A stretch of DNA of 64,000 nt from NCBI GenBank assembly GCA_000720535.1, contig JOAZ01000002.1:301661-365660 (forward strand). The letters run 5' to 3'. Positions 45,837 through 54,819 of the stretch are shown here, piece by piece. Each line of letters begins with the position of its first letter. The first letter of the stretch is position 1. Source of the DNA: Streptomyces halstedii (GTDB lineage: Bacteria; Actinomycetota; Actinomycetes; Streptomycetales; Streptomycetaceae). A program made the translations under genes and the position numbers. The notes below the pieces were generated by a model, which saw only the letters and a list, made by a program, of their open reading frames with translations, was not told the DNA's origin and did no database searches.

Positions 45837-48800
45837 ATGTCCGTGCACAGCAGCCATTCGGCGGAGCCGAACGCGGCCGCCGCCCCAGAATTCCCCCGGC
45901 ACGTCGTCACCGCCGTGCTCGTCTCCCATGACGGCGCACGCTGGCTGCCCGACGTCCTCGCGGGACTGCTCGGGCAGGAGCGCCCCGTCCAGAACGCCGT
46001 CGCCGCGGACACCGGAAGCGCCGACGACTCGGCCCGCCTGGTCACCGAGGCGCTGGGCGACGAGCGGGTGCTGCACCTGGCCCGCCGTACGAACTTCGGC
46101 ACCGCCGTCGACGAGGCGGCCCGCACGGCCGGTGTCCTGACCCCCGACGAACTGCCGTACCTCAAGCGCCCCAGCGGATGGGACCCGGTCACCCGCGCCT
46201 GGCGCGACGACGCCTACGACCTTCCCGAATTCCCCCACGGCGAACCCGTCCAGTGGCTCTGGCTGCTGCACGACGACAGCGCGCCCGCGCCGGACGCGCT
46301 CGCCGGACTGCTGCGCGTCGTGGACAACGACCCGCACGCCGTGATCGTCGGACCCAAGCTGCGCGGCTGGTACGACCGCAAGCAACTGCTCGAAGCGGGC
46401 GTCTCCATCGCGAACAGCGGACGCCGCTGGACCGGGCTCGACCGGCGCGAGCAGGACCAGGGCCAGCACGACCAGGTCCGTACCGTGCTCTCCGTCTCCT
46501 CCGCCGGCATGCTGATCCGCCGGGACGTCTGGGAGGAGCTCGGCGGCTTCGACCGGCGCCTCCCGCTCATGCGCGACGACGTGGACCTCTGCTGGCGCGC
46601 CCACATGGCCGGCCACCGGGTGCTCGTGGCCCCCGACGCCGTCCTGCGGCACGCCGAGGCCTCGGCCAGGGAACGCCGGCCCATCGACTGCGCCGGACGC
46701 TCCGTCGCCAGCCCGCACCGCGTCGACAAGGCGGGCGCGGTCTACACGATGCTCGTCAACGCCCGCGGCAAGCAGCTCCCCTGGGCGATGCTCCGCCTCG
46801 TCCTCGGCACCCTGCTGCGCACCCTGGCCTACCTCGTCGGCAAGGCACCCGGCCAGGCGCTGGACGAGGTGGCCGGACTCTTCGGCACCCTGCTGCGGCC
46901 GGGGCGGATCCTCGCCGGGCGCAAGGCCCGCGGCAAGGGCGTCGTGGCCGCCGCCGACCTGCGGTCGCTCTTCCCGCCGGCCGGTGCCACCGTCCGCGCG
47001 ACCGTCGAGCAGTTCGCCGGGAACTTCGGCAACCGCACCGACTCCGACGCGGCCGGCGGCTCACGCCACGGTGCCGTCGAGTCCGGACCCGGCGGTGACG
47101 ACGCGGACTTCCTGGAGATCGACCAGTTCGCGCGGCTCAAGCGGATCGGACGCAAGCCCGGCCCCGTACTCTTCGCCCTCCTGCTCCTCGTGTCCCTGGT
47201 CGCCTGCCGCGGCCTGCTCGGCGGCGGCTCGCTCGCGGGCGGCGCCCTGCTGCCCGCGCCCGAGGACGTCTCCGGCCTCTGGGGGCGGTACGCGGACGGC
47301 TGGCACGCGATCGGTACCGGCGGCACCCAGACCGCGCCGCCGTACCTCGGGATGCTCGCCGCCCTGTCGGCCCTGTTCTTCGGCTCCACCGGCTTCGCGC
47401 TGACGCTGCTGCTCGTCTGCTCCGTCCCGCTCGCCGGGCTCACCGCCTACTTCGTCTCCCGGCCGCTGCTCGAATCCCGGCTGCTGCGGGCCTGGGCGAG
47501 CGTCGCGTACGCCTTCCTGCCCGCCGCGACCGGGGCGCTGGCCACCGGCCGCCTCGGCACGGCACTGCTGGCCGTCCTGCTGCCGCTGATGGCCCGCGCG
47601 GGCGTCTCGGCGTACGGGCTGCGCGGAGACGGCACCGTACGCGGCAGCTGGCGCGCCACCTGGGCGTACACCCTGCTGCTCACCGTCACGATGGCGTTCA
47701 CCCCCGTCGTGTGGCCGCTCGCCGTGGTCCTCGGCGTCGCGGTGCTGGCGCTGCGCCGCCGCGACCTGATGGCGTACGGGCTGCGCGTCCTGGCCGCGGT
47801 GGGCACGCCGCTGCTGGCCCTCGCGCCGTGGTCGCTGTCGCTGCTGACCAGCCCGTCCGACTTCCTGAAGGAGGCCGGCCTGGACCTGGGCGCCGGCTCC
47901 GCCTCCGCCCTCGACCTGCTCGGCATCAGCCCCGGCGGCCCCAAGGCCGCGGGCGGCGTCCTGCTGCTCGGCGTCGTGCTGGCGGCGCTGGCCGCGCTGC
48001 TGCGCGGGGAGCGGCAGTTCGCGATCCGTACCGCCTGGGCCGTCGCGCTCGTGGGCCTGGCCTTCGCCGGGTTCGCCAACGGTTCCGCCTGGGCGGGTCC
48101 CGCCACCCTTGTCTACGGCGGCGCGCTGATCGCCGCCGCCCTGCTCGGCGCCGACGGTGCCCGGGTCCGGGTCGCCGCGCTGAGCTTCGGCTGGCGTCAG
48201 CCGGTCGCCGCGCTGATCGCCCTGGCCGCCGGGCTGGCGCCCGTCGTGGCGGCGGCCGGCTGGATGATCGGGGGCGCGGCCGGACCGCTGGAACGCCGCG
48301 ACCCGGTGCAGGTACCCGCGTTCGTCGCGGAGGAGAGCGGCACCCGGGACCAGCCGCGCACCCTGGTGCTCGGCGGTTCCTCCCCGGCCGACATCTCGTA
48401 CAGCCTGGTCCGCGGCTCCGGTGTCCGCCTCGGCGACGCCGAACTCACCGCGGCGGGCGACGGCAACCCGCAGCTCGACAAGGTCGTCGCCAACCTGGTG
48501 GCCGGCTCCGGCGCCGACCAGGGCAGCCAGCTGCGCGGCTTCGCGATCCGCTACGTCCTCGTCCGGGACGGCGCGCCCCGCCAGATGAGCCGGGTGCTGG
48601 ACGCCACCCCGGGCCTGAGCCGCCGCAGCCAGCTGGACGGCAGCGCCCTGTGGGCCGTCACCCGGCAGGTCTCCCGCGTGATGATCGTCCCGGACGGTGA
48701 AGGCGACGAGAGCACCGAGCACGTGCCGGTCGGCTCCGGCCCCGTCGAGGCGCACACCGACCTCCCGGACGGCGACGCCGGACGGGTGCTGCGGCTCGCC

Positions 48801-49763
48801 GACACGGCGGACCCGGGCTGGACGGCCACCCTGGACGGCCGGGCGCTGACCCCGAAGACCCTGGACGGCTGGGCGCAGGGCTTCGAGCTGCCCGCGAAGG
48901 GCGGCAGGCTCGACCTGACGTACGACGCGCCGTTCACGCACACCGTGTGGGTCTGGGCGCAGGTCGCGCTGGGTGTGGTCCTGGTGGTCATGGCCCTGCC
49001 GGGGCGGCGCAAGGAGATCGACGACGACCTGCCCGAGGAGGTCGAGACCGTTCCGGCCGAGCCGGTCGAAGGGGAGGGACGCCGGGCCCGCAGGCTGCGC
49101 GCGGCCCAGGCGGAGGCGGCGGCCACGGGCGAGGCCGGGCAGGACGCCCCGGAGGCCTTCGAGCCGTACGCCGAGGACGGCGGCCCGGCCCAGGACGGCC
49201 CGGCCCCCGGGGACTCCCCGGACGCCCCGGCCTACCCGGACGCCCCGGCCTACCCGGACGCCGCCGAACCGGCGGGGTACCCGGGCCACCCGGACGCCGC
49301 CGAACCGGTGGGATATCCGGACGGCTCGGAGCCGGTGGGGTACCCGGGCTACGTCCCGGCCCAGCAGGACACCGGTGCGTACGCCCACCTCCAGGGCGAG
49401 CCCCATGTCCAGGACGGCCAGGAGGAAACCGGCGGTTACACGGCGGTGCCGCAGCAGGGCTACGGGGAGTGGGAGGCGCGGCAGCAGTACCAGGGCGCCG
49501 ACCACGGCCAGTACCAGCAGGGGCAGGACGCGGGCCAGTACTACCAGCCCGATCCGTACCAGCAGCAGGACGCCTACCAGCAGCAGGACGGCTACCCGCA
49601 GCAGGACGCGTACGACCCGTACGGATACGCCCAGCAGCAGCCCTACGGAACGGGGACGGGCGAGGCCGCCCCGTACGGCGGGCACGACGGGCACGAAGAG
49701 AACGCTGCTCCGGGCCAGGCCCCGTGGCAGACCGGCAACGCATCGCGAGGCGAGTCCGAGTGA
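45837..49763 (+). CDS. Large membrane glycosyltransferase family 2 protein
   Basis: 1308 residues from ATG 45837 (GGAGGG 11 bases upstream; the in-frame GTG 45774 has a poor ribosome site). The N-terminal GT-A domain (~20-300) has VVTAVLVSHDGARWLPDVLAGLL, LLHDDSAPAPDAL and LMRDDVDLCWRAHMAGHRVL. A membrane region of about a dozen helices spans ~440-810, an external domain follows (~815-1030), and a last helix sits at ~1036-1052. The cytoplasmic tail (~1058-1308) is disordered and very rich in Pro, Tyr and Gln. Stop overlaps the DUF5719 gene (GTGA). Likely an envelope glycan transferase; substrate unknown. Confidence 0.88.
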   Translation: MSVHSSHSAEPNAAAAPEFPRHVVTAVLVSHDGARWLPDVLAGLLGQERPVQNAVAADTGSADDSARLVTEALGDERVLHLARRTNFGTAVDEAARTAGVLTPDELPYLKRPSGWDPVTRAWRDDAYDLPEFPHGEPVQWLWLLHDDSAPAPDALAGLLRVVDNDPHAVIVGPKLRGWYDRKQLLEAGVSIANSGRRWTGLDRREQDQGQHDQVRTVLSVSSAGMLIRRDVWEELGGFDRRLPLMRDDVDLCWRAHMAGHRVLVAPDAVLRHAEASARERRPIDCAGRSVASPHRVDKAGAVYTMLVNARGKQLPWAMLRLVLGTLLRTLAYLVGKAPGQALDEVAGLFGTLLRPGRILAGRKARGKGVVAAADLRSLFPPAGATVRATVEQFAGNFGNRTDSDAAGGSRHGAVESGPGGDDADFLEIDQFARLKRIGRKPGPVLFALLLLVSLVACRGLLGGGSLAGGALLPAPEDVSGLWGRYADGWHAIGTGGTQTAPPYLGMLAALSALFFGSTGFALTLLLVCSVPLAGLTAYFVSRPLLESRLLRAWASVAYAFLPAATGALATGRLGTALLAVLLPLMARAGVSAYGLRGDGTVRGSWRATWAYTLLLTVTMAFTPVVWPLAVVLGVAVLALRRRDLMAYGLRVLAAVGTPLLALAPWSLSLLTSPSDFLKEAGLDLGAGSASALDLLGISPGGPKAAGGVLLLGVVLAALAALLRGERQFAIRTAWAVALVGLAFAGFANGSAWAGPATLVYGGALIAAALLGADGARVRVAALSFGWRQPVAALIALAAGLAPVVAAAGWMIGGAAGPLERRDPVQVPAFVAEESGTRDQPRTLVLGGSSPADISYSLVRGSGVRLGDAELTAAGDGNPQLDKVVANLVAGSGADQGSQLRGFAIRYVLVRDGAPRQMSRVLDATPGLSRRSQLDGSALWAVTRQVSRVMIVPDGEGDESTEHVPVGSGPVEAHTDLPDGDAGRVLRLADTADPGWTATLDGRALTPKTLDGWAQGFELPAKGGRLDLTYDAPFTHTVWVWAQVALGVVLVVMALPGRRKEIDDDLPEEVETVPAEPVEGEGRRARRLRAAQAEAAATGEAGQDAPEAFEPYAEDGGPAQDGPAPGDSPDAPAYPDAPAYPDAAEPAGYPGHPDAAEPVGYPDGSEPVGYPGYVPAQQDTGAYAHLQGEPHVQDGQEETGGYTAVPQQGYGEWEARQQYQGADHGQYQQGQDAGQYYQPDPYQQQDAYQQQDGYPQQDAYDPYGYAQQQPYGTGTGEAAPYGGHDGHEENAAPGQAPWQTGNASRGESE

Positions 49764-51322
49764 AGTCCACCCCTCTGTCCCTGATCGCGGGCACCGTCGC
49801 CCTCGCCGCCGTGACCGGCTTCGCCGCGCTCACCGCGCCCGGTGAGGCGGGCGCCCCGGAGGCGAAGGCGGCGGCCAGGCTCCCCGTCGAGCGCACCAGC
49901 CTGCTCTGCCCCTCGCCCGGCGGGGTCGAGCTGGCGGAGACGACGTACACCTCCGTCACCCCGGCCGGGGAGGGCGGCGGCGAGGCCGGGACCGCCGAGC
50001 TGAGTCCCGCCGTTCCCGTGACGGACGACGACGCGAAGGACGACGGCAAGAAGAGCGACACGGAAGACAAGGACGGTAAGGGCGACAAGGGCGACAAGGC
50101 GGACGCGAAGAAGGACGCCAAGAAGGAGAAGCCGGTCGTCACGCTCAAGGAGTCCGGGAAGCCGGTCACCGCCGAGACCTCCGACGAGGACGCCCCCGCG
50201 CTGATCGGCACCGCCACCGGCCGGCTGGCCCCCGGCTGGGCCGCCCAGCAGACCACCGTGAGCCCCGCGGGCAGCGCCCGGGGCCTGCTCGGCCTCAGCT
50301 GCGGCGCGCCGGACACCGACTTCTGGTTCCCCGGCGCGAGCACGGGCAAGACGCGCCAGGACTACATCCACCTCACCAACCCGGACGACTCCGCCCTCGT
50401 CGCGGACATCGAGCTGTACGGCCCGGAGGGCCCCCTCGCGTCGGACATCGGGGACGGCATCACCGTCCCGGGCCGGTCCAGTGTTCCGCTGCTGCTCTCC
50501 ACGCTGACCACCGACGCCGTCGAGGACGTGACCGTCCACGTCACCACGCGCGGAGGCCGGATCGGCGCCGCGATCAAGGTGGCCGAGGACGAGGCGGGCA
50601 CCGACTGGCTGGCGGCCTCCACCGACCCCTCGGGGTCCCTGGTCCTGCCCGGCATCCCGGCCGACGCCACCTCCGTACAGCTGGTGGCCTTCGCGCCGGG
50701 GGAGGACGACGCCGACGTGAAGGTGCAACTCCTGGGGAAGAACGCGCCGTTCTCACCGGCGGGCAACGACACCCTGCACATCAAGTCGCAGATGACCGCG
50801 AGCGTCGATCTCAAGGACGTCACCGGTGGCGAGCCCGGATCGGTCCGGCTCACCCCGGTGGGCAGCGGGGCGACCCCGATCGTCGCGGCGCTGCGGGTGG
50901 TGCGCGGCAGCGGGGACAAGCAGGAGATCGCGTACATCCCGGCGACGGAGCCGGTCGGTGGCCGGGCGACCGTGGCCGACAACCGGGCGAAGGGCTCGGT
51001 GCTGTCCCTGACCGCTCCGGCCGCCGACGCCAAGGTCAAGGTGACCACGTCCGCCGGGAGCGAGGGCGGCGAACAGGCCGTCAAGACCTACACGGTCAAG
51101 GCGGGCACGACGCTGGAGGTCACCCCGGAGGTGCCGTCCGGGCTCAAGGGCGCGTACGCGCTGACGGTGGAGACGGAGTCCGGTGGCCCGGTCCACGCGG
51201 CCCGCACGCTCACGGTCACCGAGGGCGGCATCAAGATGTTCACCGTCCAGACGCTTCCGGACGACGGGGGCACGGTGGACGTCCCCAGGGTGACCCAGGA
51301 CCTGTCGGTCCTGGAGGACTGA
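49760..51322 (+). CDS. DUF5719 family exported protein
   Basis: 520 residues. An N-terminal signal/anchor (LSLIAGTVALAAVTGFAAL) is followed by a Lys/Asp-rich stretch (~90-125, repeats such as KGDKGDKADAKKDAKKEK) and a beta-rich extracytoplasmic region with SCGAPDTDFWFPGAST, LTNPDDSALVADIELYGPEGP and LHIKSQMTASVDLKDV. GTG at 49760 is coupled to the glycosyltransferase stop, and this pair is conserved in Streptomyces (from memory), suggesting the two products act together at the cell surface. Function unknown. Confidence 0.87.
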   Translation: MKSTPLSLIAGTVALAAVTGFAALTAPGEAGAPEAKAAARLPVERTSLLCPSPGGVELAETTYTSVTPAGEGGGEAGTAELSPAVPVTDDDAKDDGKKSDTEDKDGKGDKGDKADAKKDAKKEKPVVTLKESGKPVTAETSDEDAPALIGTATGRLAPGWAAQQTTVSPAGSARGLLGLSCGAPDTDFWFPGASTGKTRQDYIHLTNPDDSALVADIELYGPEGPLASDIGDGITVPGRSSVPLLLSTLTTDAVEDVTVHVTTRGGRIGAAIKVAEDEAGTDWLAASTDPSGSLVLPGIPADATSVQLVAFAPGEDDADVKVQLLGKNAPFSPAGNDTLHIKSQMTASVDLKDVTGGEPGSVRLTPVGSGATPIVAALRVVRGSGDKQEIAYIPATEPVGGRATVADNRAKGSVLSLTAPAADAKVKVTTSAGSEGGEQAVKTYTVKAGTTLEVTPEVPSGLKGAYALTVETESGGPVHAARTLTVTEGGIKMFTVQTLPDDGGTVDVPRVTQDLSVLED

Positions 51323-51367
51323 GCCACCGCCCCGCGGACACGGGGACGGGGGCGCGCACCGCGTGCG

Positions 51368-51433
51368 CTTCCCGTCCCGGCTTCCCGTCCCGGCTTCCCG
51401 TCCCGGCTGCCCGGCGCGGTTGCCCGGCGCGGT
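51368..51433. repeat. 13-bp tandem repeats after the DUF5719 gene
   Basis: CTTCCCGTCCCGG occurs three times in a row (51368, 51381, 51394), then TGCCCGGCGCGGT twice (51408, 51421). Two different 13-bp units share one period. They lie between convergent genes and could form imperfect structures; no function evident. Confidence 0.75.
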
Positions 51434-51522
51434 TGCCGGGTGCGGCGGTCCTCCGGGGCCCGCACGGAGCCCGGACGGGAGGCCCGGCCCGCCCCCGTTC
51501 GGCGGTGTGCCGAGCCGGCCGG

Positions 51523-51954
51523 TCAGTCCTGGCCGTAGCGCGGATCGACCGACTCCGGGGAGAGGCCGAGCAGTTCGGCGACCTGCTCCACCACGACCTC
51601 GTGCACCAGCAGGGCGCGCTCGTCCCGGCTCTTCGTACGGATCTCGACGGGGCGCCGGTAGACGACGATCTGCGCGGGACGGTCCTTGGCCGCCGACAGC
51701 GAGCTGCCGAGCGGTACGGTCTCCTCGGCCGCCACCGGGACGTCGAGGACCAGGAAGTCGACGTCGGCCAGTTGCGGCCAGCGCCGTTCCAGCCGCTCCA
51801 CCGAGTCCTGGACGAGATCGCGGAACGTGTCCGCCCTGCTGACCGACAGCGGCACCTGAGGTGGCGCGACCGGTCCGCGCATACCGCGGCCGTGACGGTC
51901 GCGGTGGCGGGGCCGTGGCTCGGACGGGCGGTTGGGCGGTACGGGACTGTCCAT
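51523..51954 (-). CDS. Metallopeptidase-family (zincin-like) protein with degenerate active site
   Basis: 143 residues. It matches actinobacterial proteins of the small zincin_1 (PF06262-like) family: FRDLVQDSVERLERRWPQLADVDFLVLDVP, QIVVYRRPVEIRTKSRDERALLVHEVVVEQVAELLGLSPE. The expected HExxH is HEVVVEQ here: the second His is missing (position occupied by Glu), so zinc-dependent catalysis as in the family model is unlikely. ATG 51954 or GTG 51957. It lies between DUF5719 and DUF3499, as in other Streptomyces. Confidence 0.82.
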   Translation of the reverse strand: MDSPVPPNRPSEPRPRHRDRHGRGMRGPVAPPQVPLSVSRADTFRDLVQDSVERLERRWPQLADVDFLVLDVPVAAEETVPLGSSLSAAKDRPAQIVVYRRPVEIRTKSRDERALLVHEVVVEQVAELLGLSPESVDPRYGQD

Positions 51955-51957
51955 CAC

Positions 51958-52335
51958 CGACGCAGCGTAACCCTCCGGTGGCCGGGACGATCACGGCTTC
52001 CGGCGCAGGTCGCCTGATGTCTCCCCTCGGTGGCCGGACCCCTGTCCCGCCTCGTCGGCCGGACCCCGGTGGGCGGGTGCCCGGGAGCGAGAATTCCGGC
52101 CACGGGGGGTCCGGATCCGGCCCCGACCGCGACGCTCGGCCCGGTACCGGACGCCCCCTCACGTGCCCGCCGAAGCCCCGCACCTGTCCCGCCCGCAGCC
52201 GTACGGAACGGGCTGCGACGCAGGTCAGCGCGGTCGCGCCGGAGGCTTCACGGGAGGCGTCCTGCGGACGACACGAGGCGTGACCCCGGGGACAGTCGTC
52301 GCAGCCCGCTCAAGAGTGCGGTACCGTCCAACATC
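51958..52335. other. 378-base divergent intergenic region
   Basis: GC-rich with repeated GGCCGGACCCC-type pieces; no gene or clear structure seen. A TACCGT box at 52322-52327 may be the -10 of the next gene. Confidence 0.45.
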
Positions 52336-52713
52336 GTGAGCCCTGTACGTCGCTGTTCGCGAACCGCGTGCGGCCGTCCCGCCGTCGCGACACTGACGTA
52401 CGTCTATGCCGACTCGACCGCGGTCCTCGGCCCGCTCGCCACCTATGCCGAGCCCCACTGCTACGACCTCTGCGCCGAGCACGGCGAACGGCTCACGGCC
52501 CCGCGCGGCTGGGAGGTCGTCAGGCTCGCCGATCCCTCGGCGCCCACGCGTCCCAGCGGTGACGACCTCGAAGCACTGGCCAACGCCGTCCGTGAGGCGG
52601 CCCGGCCGCCGAGCCGCGAGGCCGAGGGCCGGGGACGCGGGGCCCGTACGGCGGACCCGGTGGAGGTCGCGCGCCGGGGCCACCTGCGCGTGCTGCGTTC
52701 CCCCGAGTCCTGA
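52336..52713 (+). CDS. DUF3499 family protein
   Basis: 125-residue actinobacterial protein. Conserved cysteines and histidine (RRCSRTACGRPAVATLTYVY, HCYDLCAEHGERLTAPRGWEVV) suggest one zinc-ribbon-like site. The C-terminal half is variable and Arg-rich. GTG at 52336 with TACCGT eight bases before it and no ribosome site suggests a leaderless transcript. It is usually found just upstream of the phosphomannomutase gene, as here. Function unknown. Confidence 0.87.
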   Translation: MSPVRRCSRTACGRPAVATLTYVYADSTAVLGPLATYAEPHCYDLCAEHGERLTAPRGWEVVRLADPSAPTRPSGDDLEALANAVREAARPPSREAEGRGRGARTADPVEVARRGHLRVLRSPES

Positions 52714-53047
52714 TCCGCCGTCCTCCTGTCCCCGGCCGCCGCTCCTTCTGCCTCGGGCCGCTGTTTCGCGACGCCGGGTTCCGGGCGCCGGGGCCTTTGA
52801 CCTCGTGCGGCCCAACGCGCCGTCTCCGCAACGGGTTTGACGGGCGCTCGGGCGCCGGCACCCGTCAGGGCCCGCACCTGCCCGTACGGGAGTCCGCGGC
52901 CGGTGTGCATCGGGAGTCCGCGGCCTGCGTGCACAGGGGGTCCGCGCCTGCCCGTACGGGGAGTCCGCGGCCGGGCGCTCCCCTGACCGTCCCCCGGAGC
53001 GCGGCGGGTAGTTTGGGCGGTCCGTAGAGATCCCAGGAGGACCGGCC
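52714..53047. repeat. Intergenic region with repeated GTCCGCGGCC units
   Basis: The 334 bases before manB hold no gene. At 52879-52973 an imperfect unit (CTGCCCGTACGGG-AGTCCGCGGCC type, about 23-25 bases) occurs four times, the first and last copies nearly identical. Each includes the dyad CCCGTACGGG or a variant. The AGGAGG ribosome site of manB is at about 53036. Confidence 0.65.
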
Positions 53048-54418
53048 GTGGTTGCTGACCTGTCGCAGCTCGTGAAGGCGTACGACGTACGCGGCGTCGT
53101 GCCCGACCAGTGGGACGAATCGCTCGCCGAACTCTTCGGCGCCGCCTTCGTCCAGGTCACCGACGCGGACGCGATCGTGATCGGCCACGACATGCGGCCC
53201 TCCTCGCCCGGGCTGGCCGGGGCCTTCGCCCGCGGGGCGACGGCGCGCGGCGCCGACGTCACCCTGATCGGGCTCTGCTCGACGGACCAGCTGTACTACG
53301 CCTCCGGCGCCCTCGACCTGCCCGGCGCGATGTTCACGGCCTCGCACAACCCGGCGCGCTACAACGGCATCAAGCTGTGCCGGGCCGGTGCCGCGCCCGT
53401 GGGCCAGGACACCGGCCTCACCGAGATCCGCACCCTGGTCGAGCGGTGGTCGGAGCACGGCGCCCCGGCCCCGGCCCCCGGCACCGTACCCGGCACGGTC
53501 ACCGAGCGTGACGTCCTCACCGACTACGCCGCCCATCTGCGTGGCCTGGTCGACATCAGCGCGGGGCGCCCGCTCAAGGTCGTCGTGGACGCGGGCAACG
53601 GCATGGGCGGGCACACCGTCCCGACCGTCTTCGAGGGCCTGCCCCTCGACCTCGTCCCCCTGTACTTCGAACTCGACGGCACCTTCCCCCACCACGAGGC
53701 CAACCCCCTCGACCCGAAGAACCTGGTGGACCTCCAGGCACGCGTCGTCGCCGAGGGAGCCGACCTCGGCCTCGCCTTCGACGGCGACGCCGACCGGTGC
53801 TTCGTCGTGGACGAGCGGGGCGAAGGCGTCTCCCCGTCCGCGATCACCGCCCTGGTGGCCGCCCGCGAACTGGCCCGCAACGGCGGCGAGGGCACGGTCA
53901 TCCACAACCTGATCACCTCCTGGTCGGTGCCCGAGGTCGTCCGTGAGAACGGCGGCACCCCGGTCCGTACGCGCGTCGGACACTCCTTCATCAAGGCGGA
54001 GATGGCCCGGCACGGGGCGATCTTCGGCGGCGAGCACTCCGCGCACTACTACTTCCGCGACTTCTGGAACGCCGACACCGGCATGCTCGCCGCCCTCCAC
54101 GTCCTGGCCGCCCTCGGAGGCCAGGACGGCCCGCTCTCCGGGCTCGTCGGCCGGTACGACCGCTACGCGGGGTCCGGCGAGATCAACTCCACCGTCGCCG
54201 ACCAGACGGACCGGCTGGCGGCGGTCCGGGCCCAGTACGCGAGCCGGGACGGCGTGACCCTGGACGAGCTGGACGGACTGACGGCGACGAGCACCGACTG
54301 GTGGTTCAACCTCCGCCCGTCCAACACCGAGCCGCTGCTGCGCCTGAACGTGGAGGCCCGGGACGCGGCGACGATGACCGCGGTGCGCGACGAGGTACTG
54401 GCCCTGGTGCGCGCGTAG
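53048..54418 (+). CDS. manB: Phosphomannomutase / phosphoglucomutase
   Basis: 456-residue alpha-phosphohexomutase interconverting mannose-6-P and mannose-1-P (and probably the glucose forms). It has the catalytic Ser loop TASHNPARYNGIK near residue 100, metal loop FDGDADRCFVVDE near 250, sugar loop GGEHSAHYYFRDF and phosphate loop RPSNTEPLLRLNVEA near the end. GTG at 53048 with AGGAGG upstream. First gene of a mannose operon continuing through Trm112, SIS and manA. Supplies GDP-mannose synthesis for glycans. Confidence 0.94.
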   Translation: MVADLSQLVKAYDVRGVVPDQWDESLAELFGAAFVQVTDADAIVIGHDMRPSSPGLAGAFARGATARGADVTLIGLCSTDQLYYASGALDLPGAMFTASHNPARYNGIKLCRAGAAPVGQDTGLTEIRTLVERWSEHGAPAPAPGTVPGTVTERDVLTDYAAHLRGLVDISAGRPLKVVVDAGNGMGGHTVPTVFEGLPLDLVPLYFELDGTFPHHEANPLDPKNLVDLQARVVAEGADLGLAFDGDADRCFVVDERGEGVSPSAITALVAARELARNGGEGTVIHNLITSWSVPEVVRENGGTPVRTRVGHSFIKAEMARHGAIFGGEHSAHYYFRDFWNADTGMLAALHVLAALGGQDGPLSGLVGRYDRYAGSGEINSTVADQTDRLAAVRAQYASRDGVTLDELDGLTATSTDWWFNLRPSNTEPLLRLNVEARDAATMTAVRDEVLALVRA

Positions 54419-54579
54419 ACGCGACGGGACCGGTGCCCGTGGGCCCGGCGGCGCCGCGCCGGTGTCGGCCCGGCGGTAGGCTGACCAGGCCCCGGGGGCC
54501 GCGGACCGCACCGGTTCGCACACGATCCGCGCCCCGTGCCCGACCTGATCCGTACGCCATGCTCGAAGGGACCCACCCC

Positions 54580-54762
54580 ATGCCGCTCGAAGCCGGTCTC
54601 CTGGACATCCTCGCCTGCCCGGCCTGCCATGCCGCGCTCGACGACCGGTCCGCCGCCGAGAACCCCGAGCTGGTCTGCACGAACACGGACTGCGCGCTCG
54701 CCTACCCGGTGCGCGACGGCATCCCCGTCCTCCTCGTCGACGAGGCACGCCGCCCCGCCTGA
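54580..54762 (+). CDS. Trm112-family zinc-ribbon protein
   Basis: 60-residue protein: LLDILACPACHAALDD (first Cys pair), LVCTNTDCALAYPVRDGIPVLL (second pair). Length and motif match UPF0434/Trm112-like bacterial proteins, which act as small partners of other enzymes. ATG at 54580 has GAAGGGA nine bases before; the ATG at 54559 would add seven residues without better signals. Lies between manB and the SIS gene, typical for Streptomyces. Confidence 0.9.
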   Translation: MPLEAGLLDILACPACHAALDDRSAAENPELVCTNTDCALAYPVRDGIPVLLVDEARRPA

Positions 54763-54819
54763 CCACCCGGCACACGTATCCCGCACCCTGATCAGCACGG
54801 TGATCGGAGGCCCACCGCC

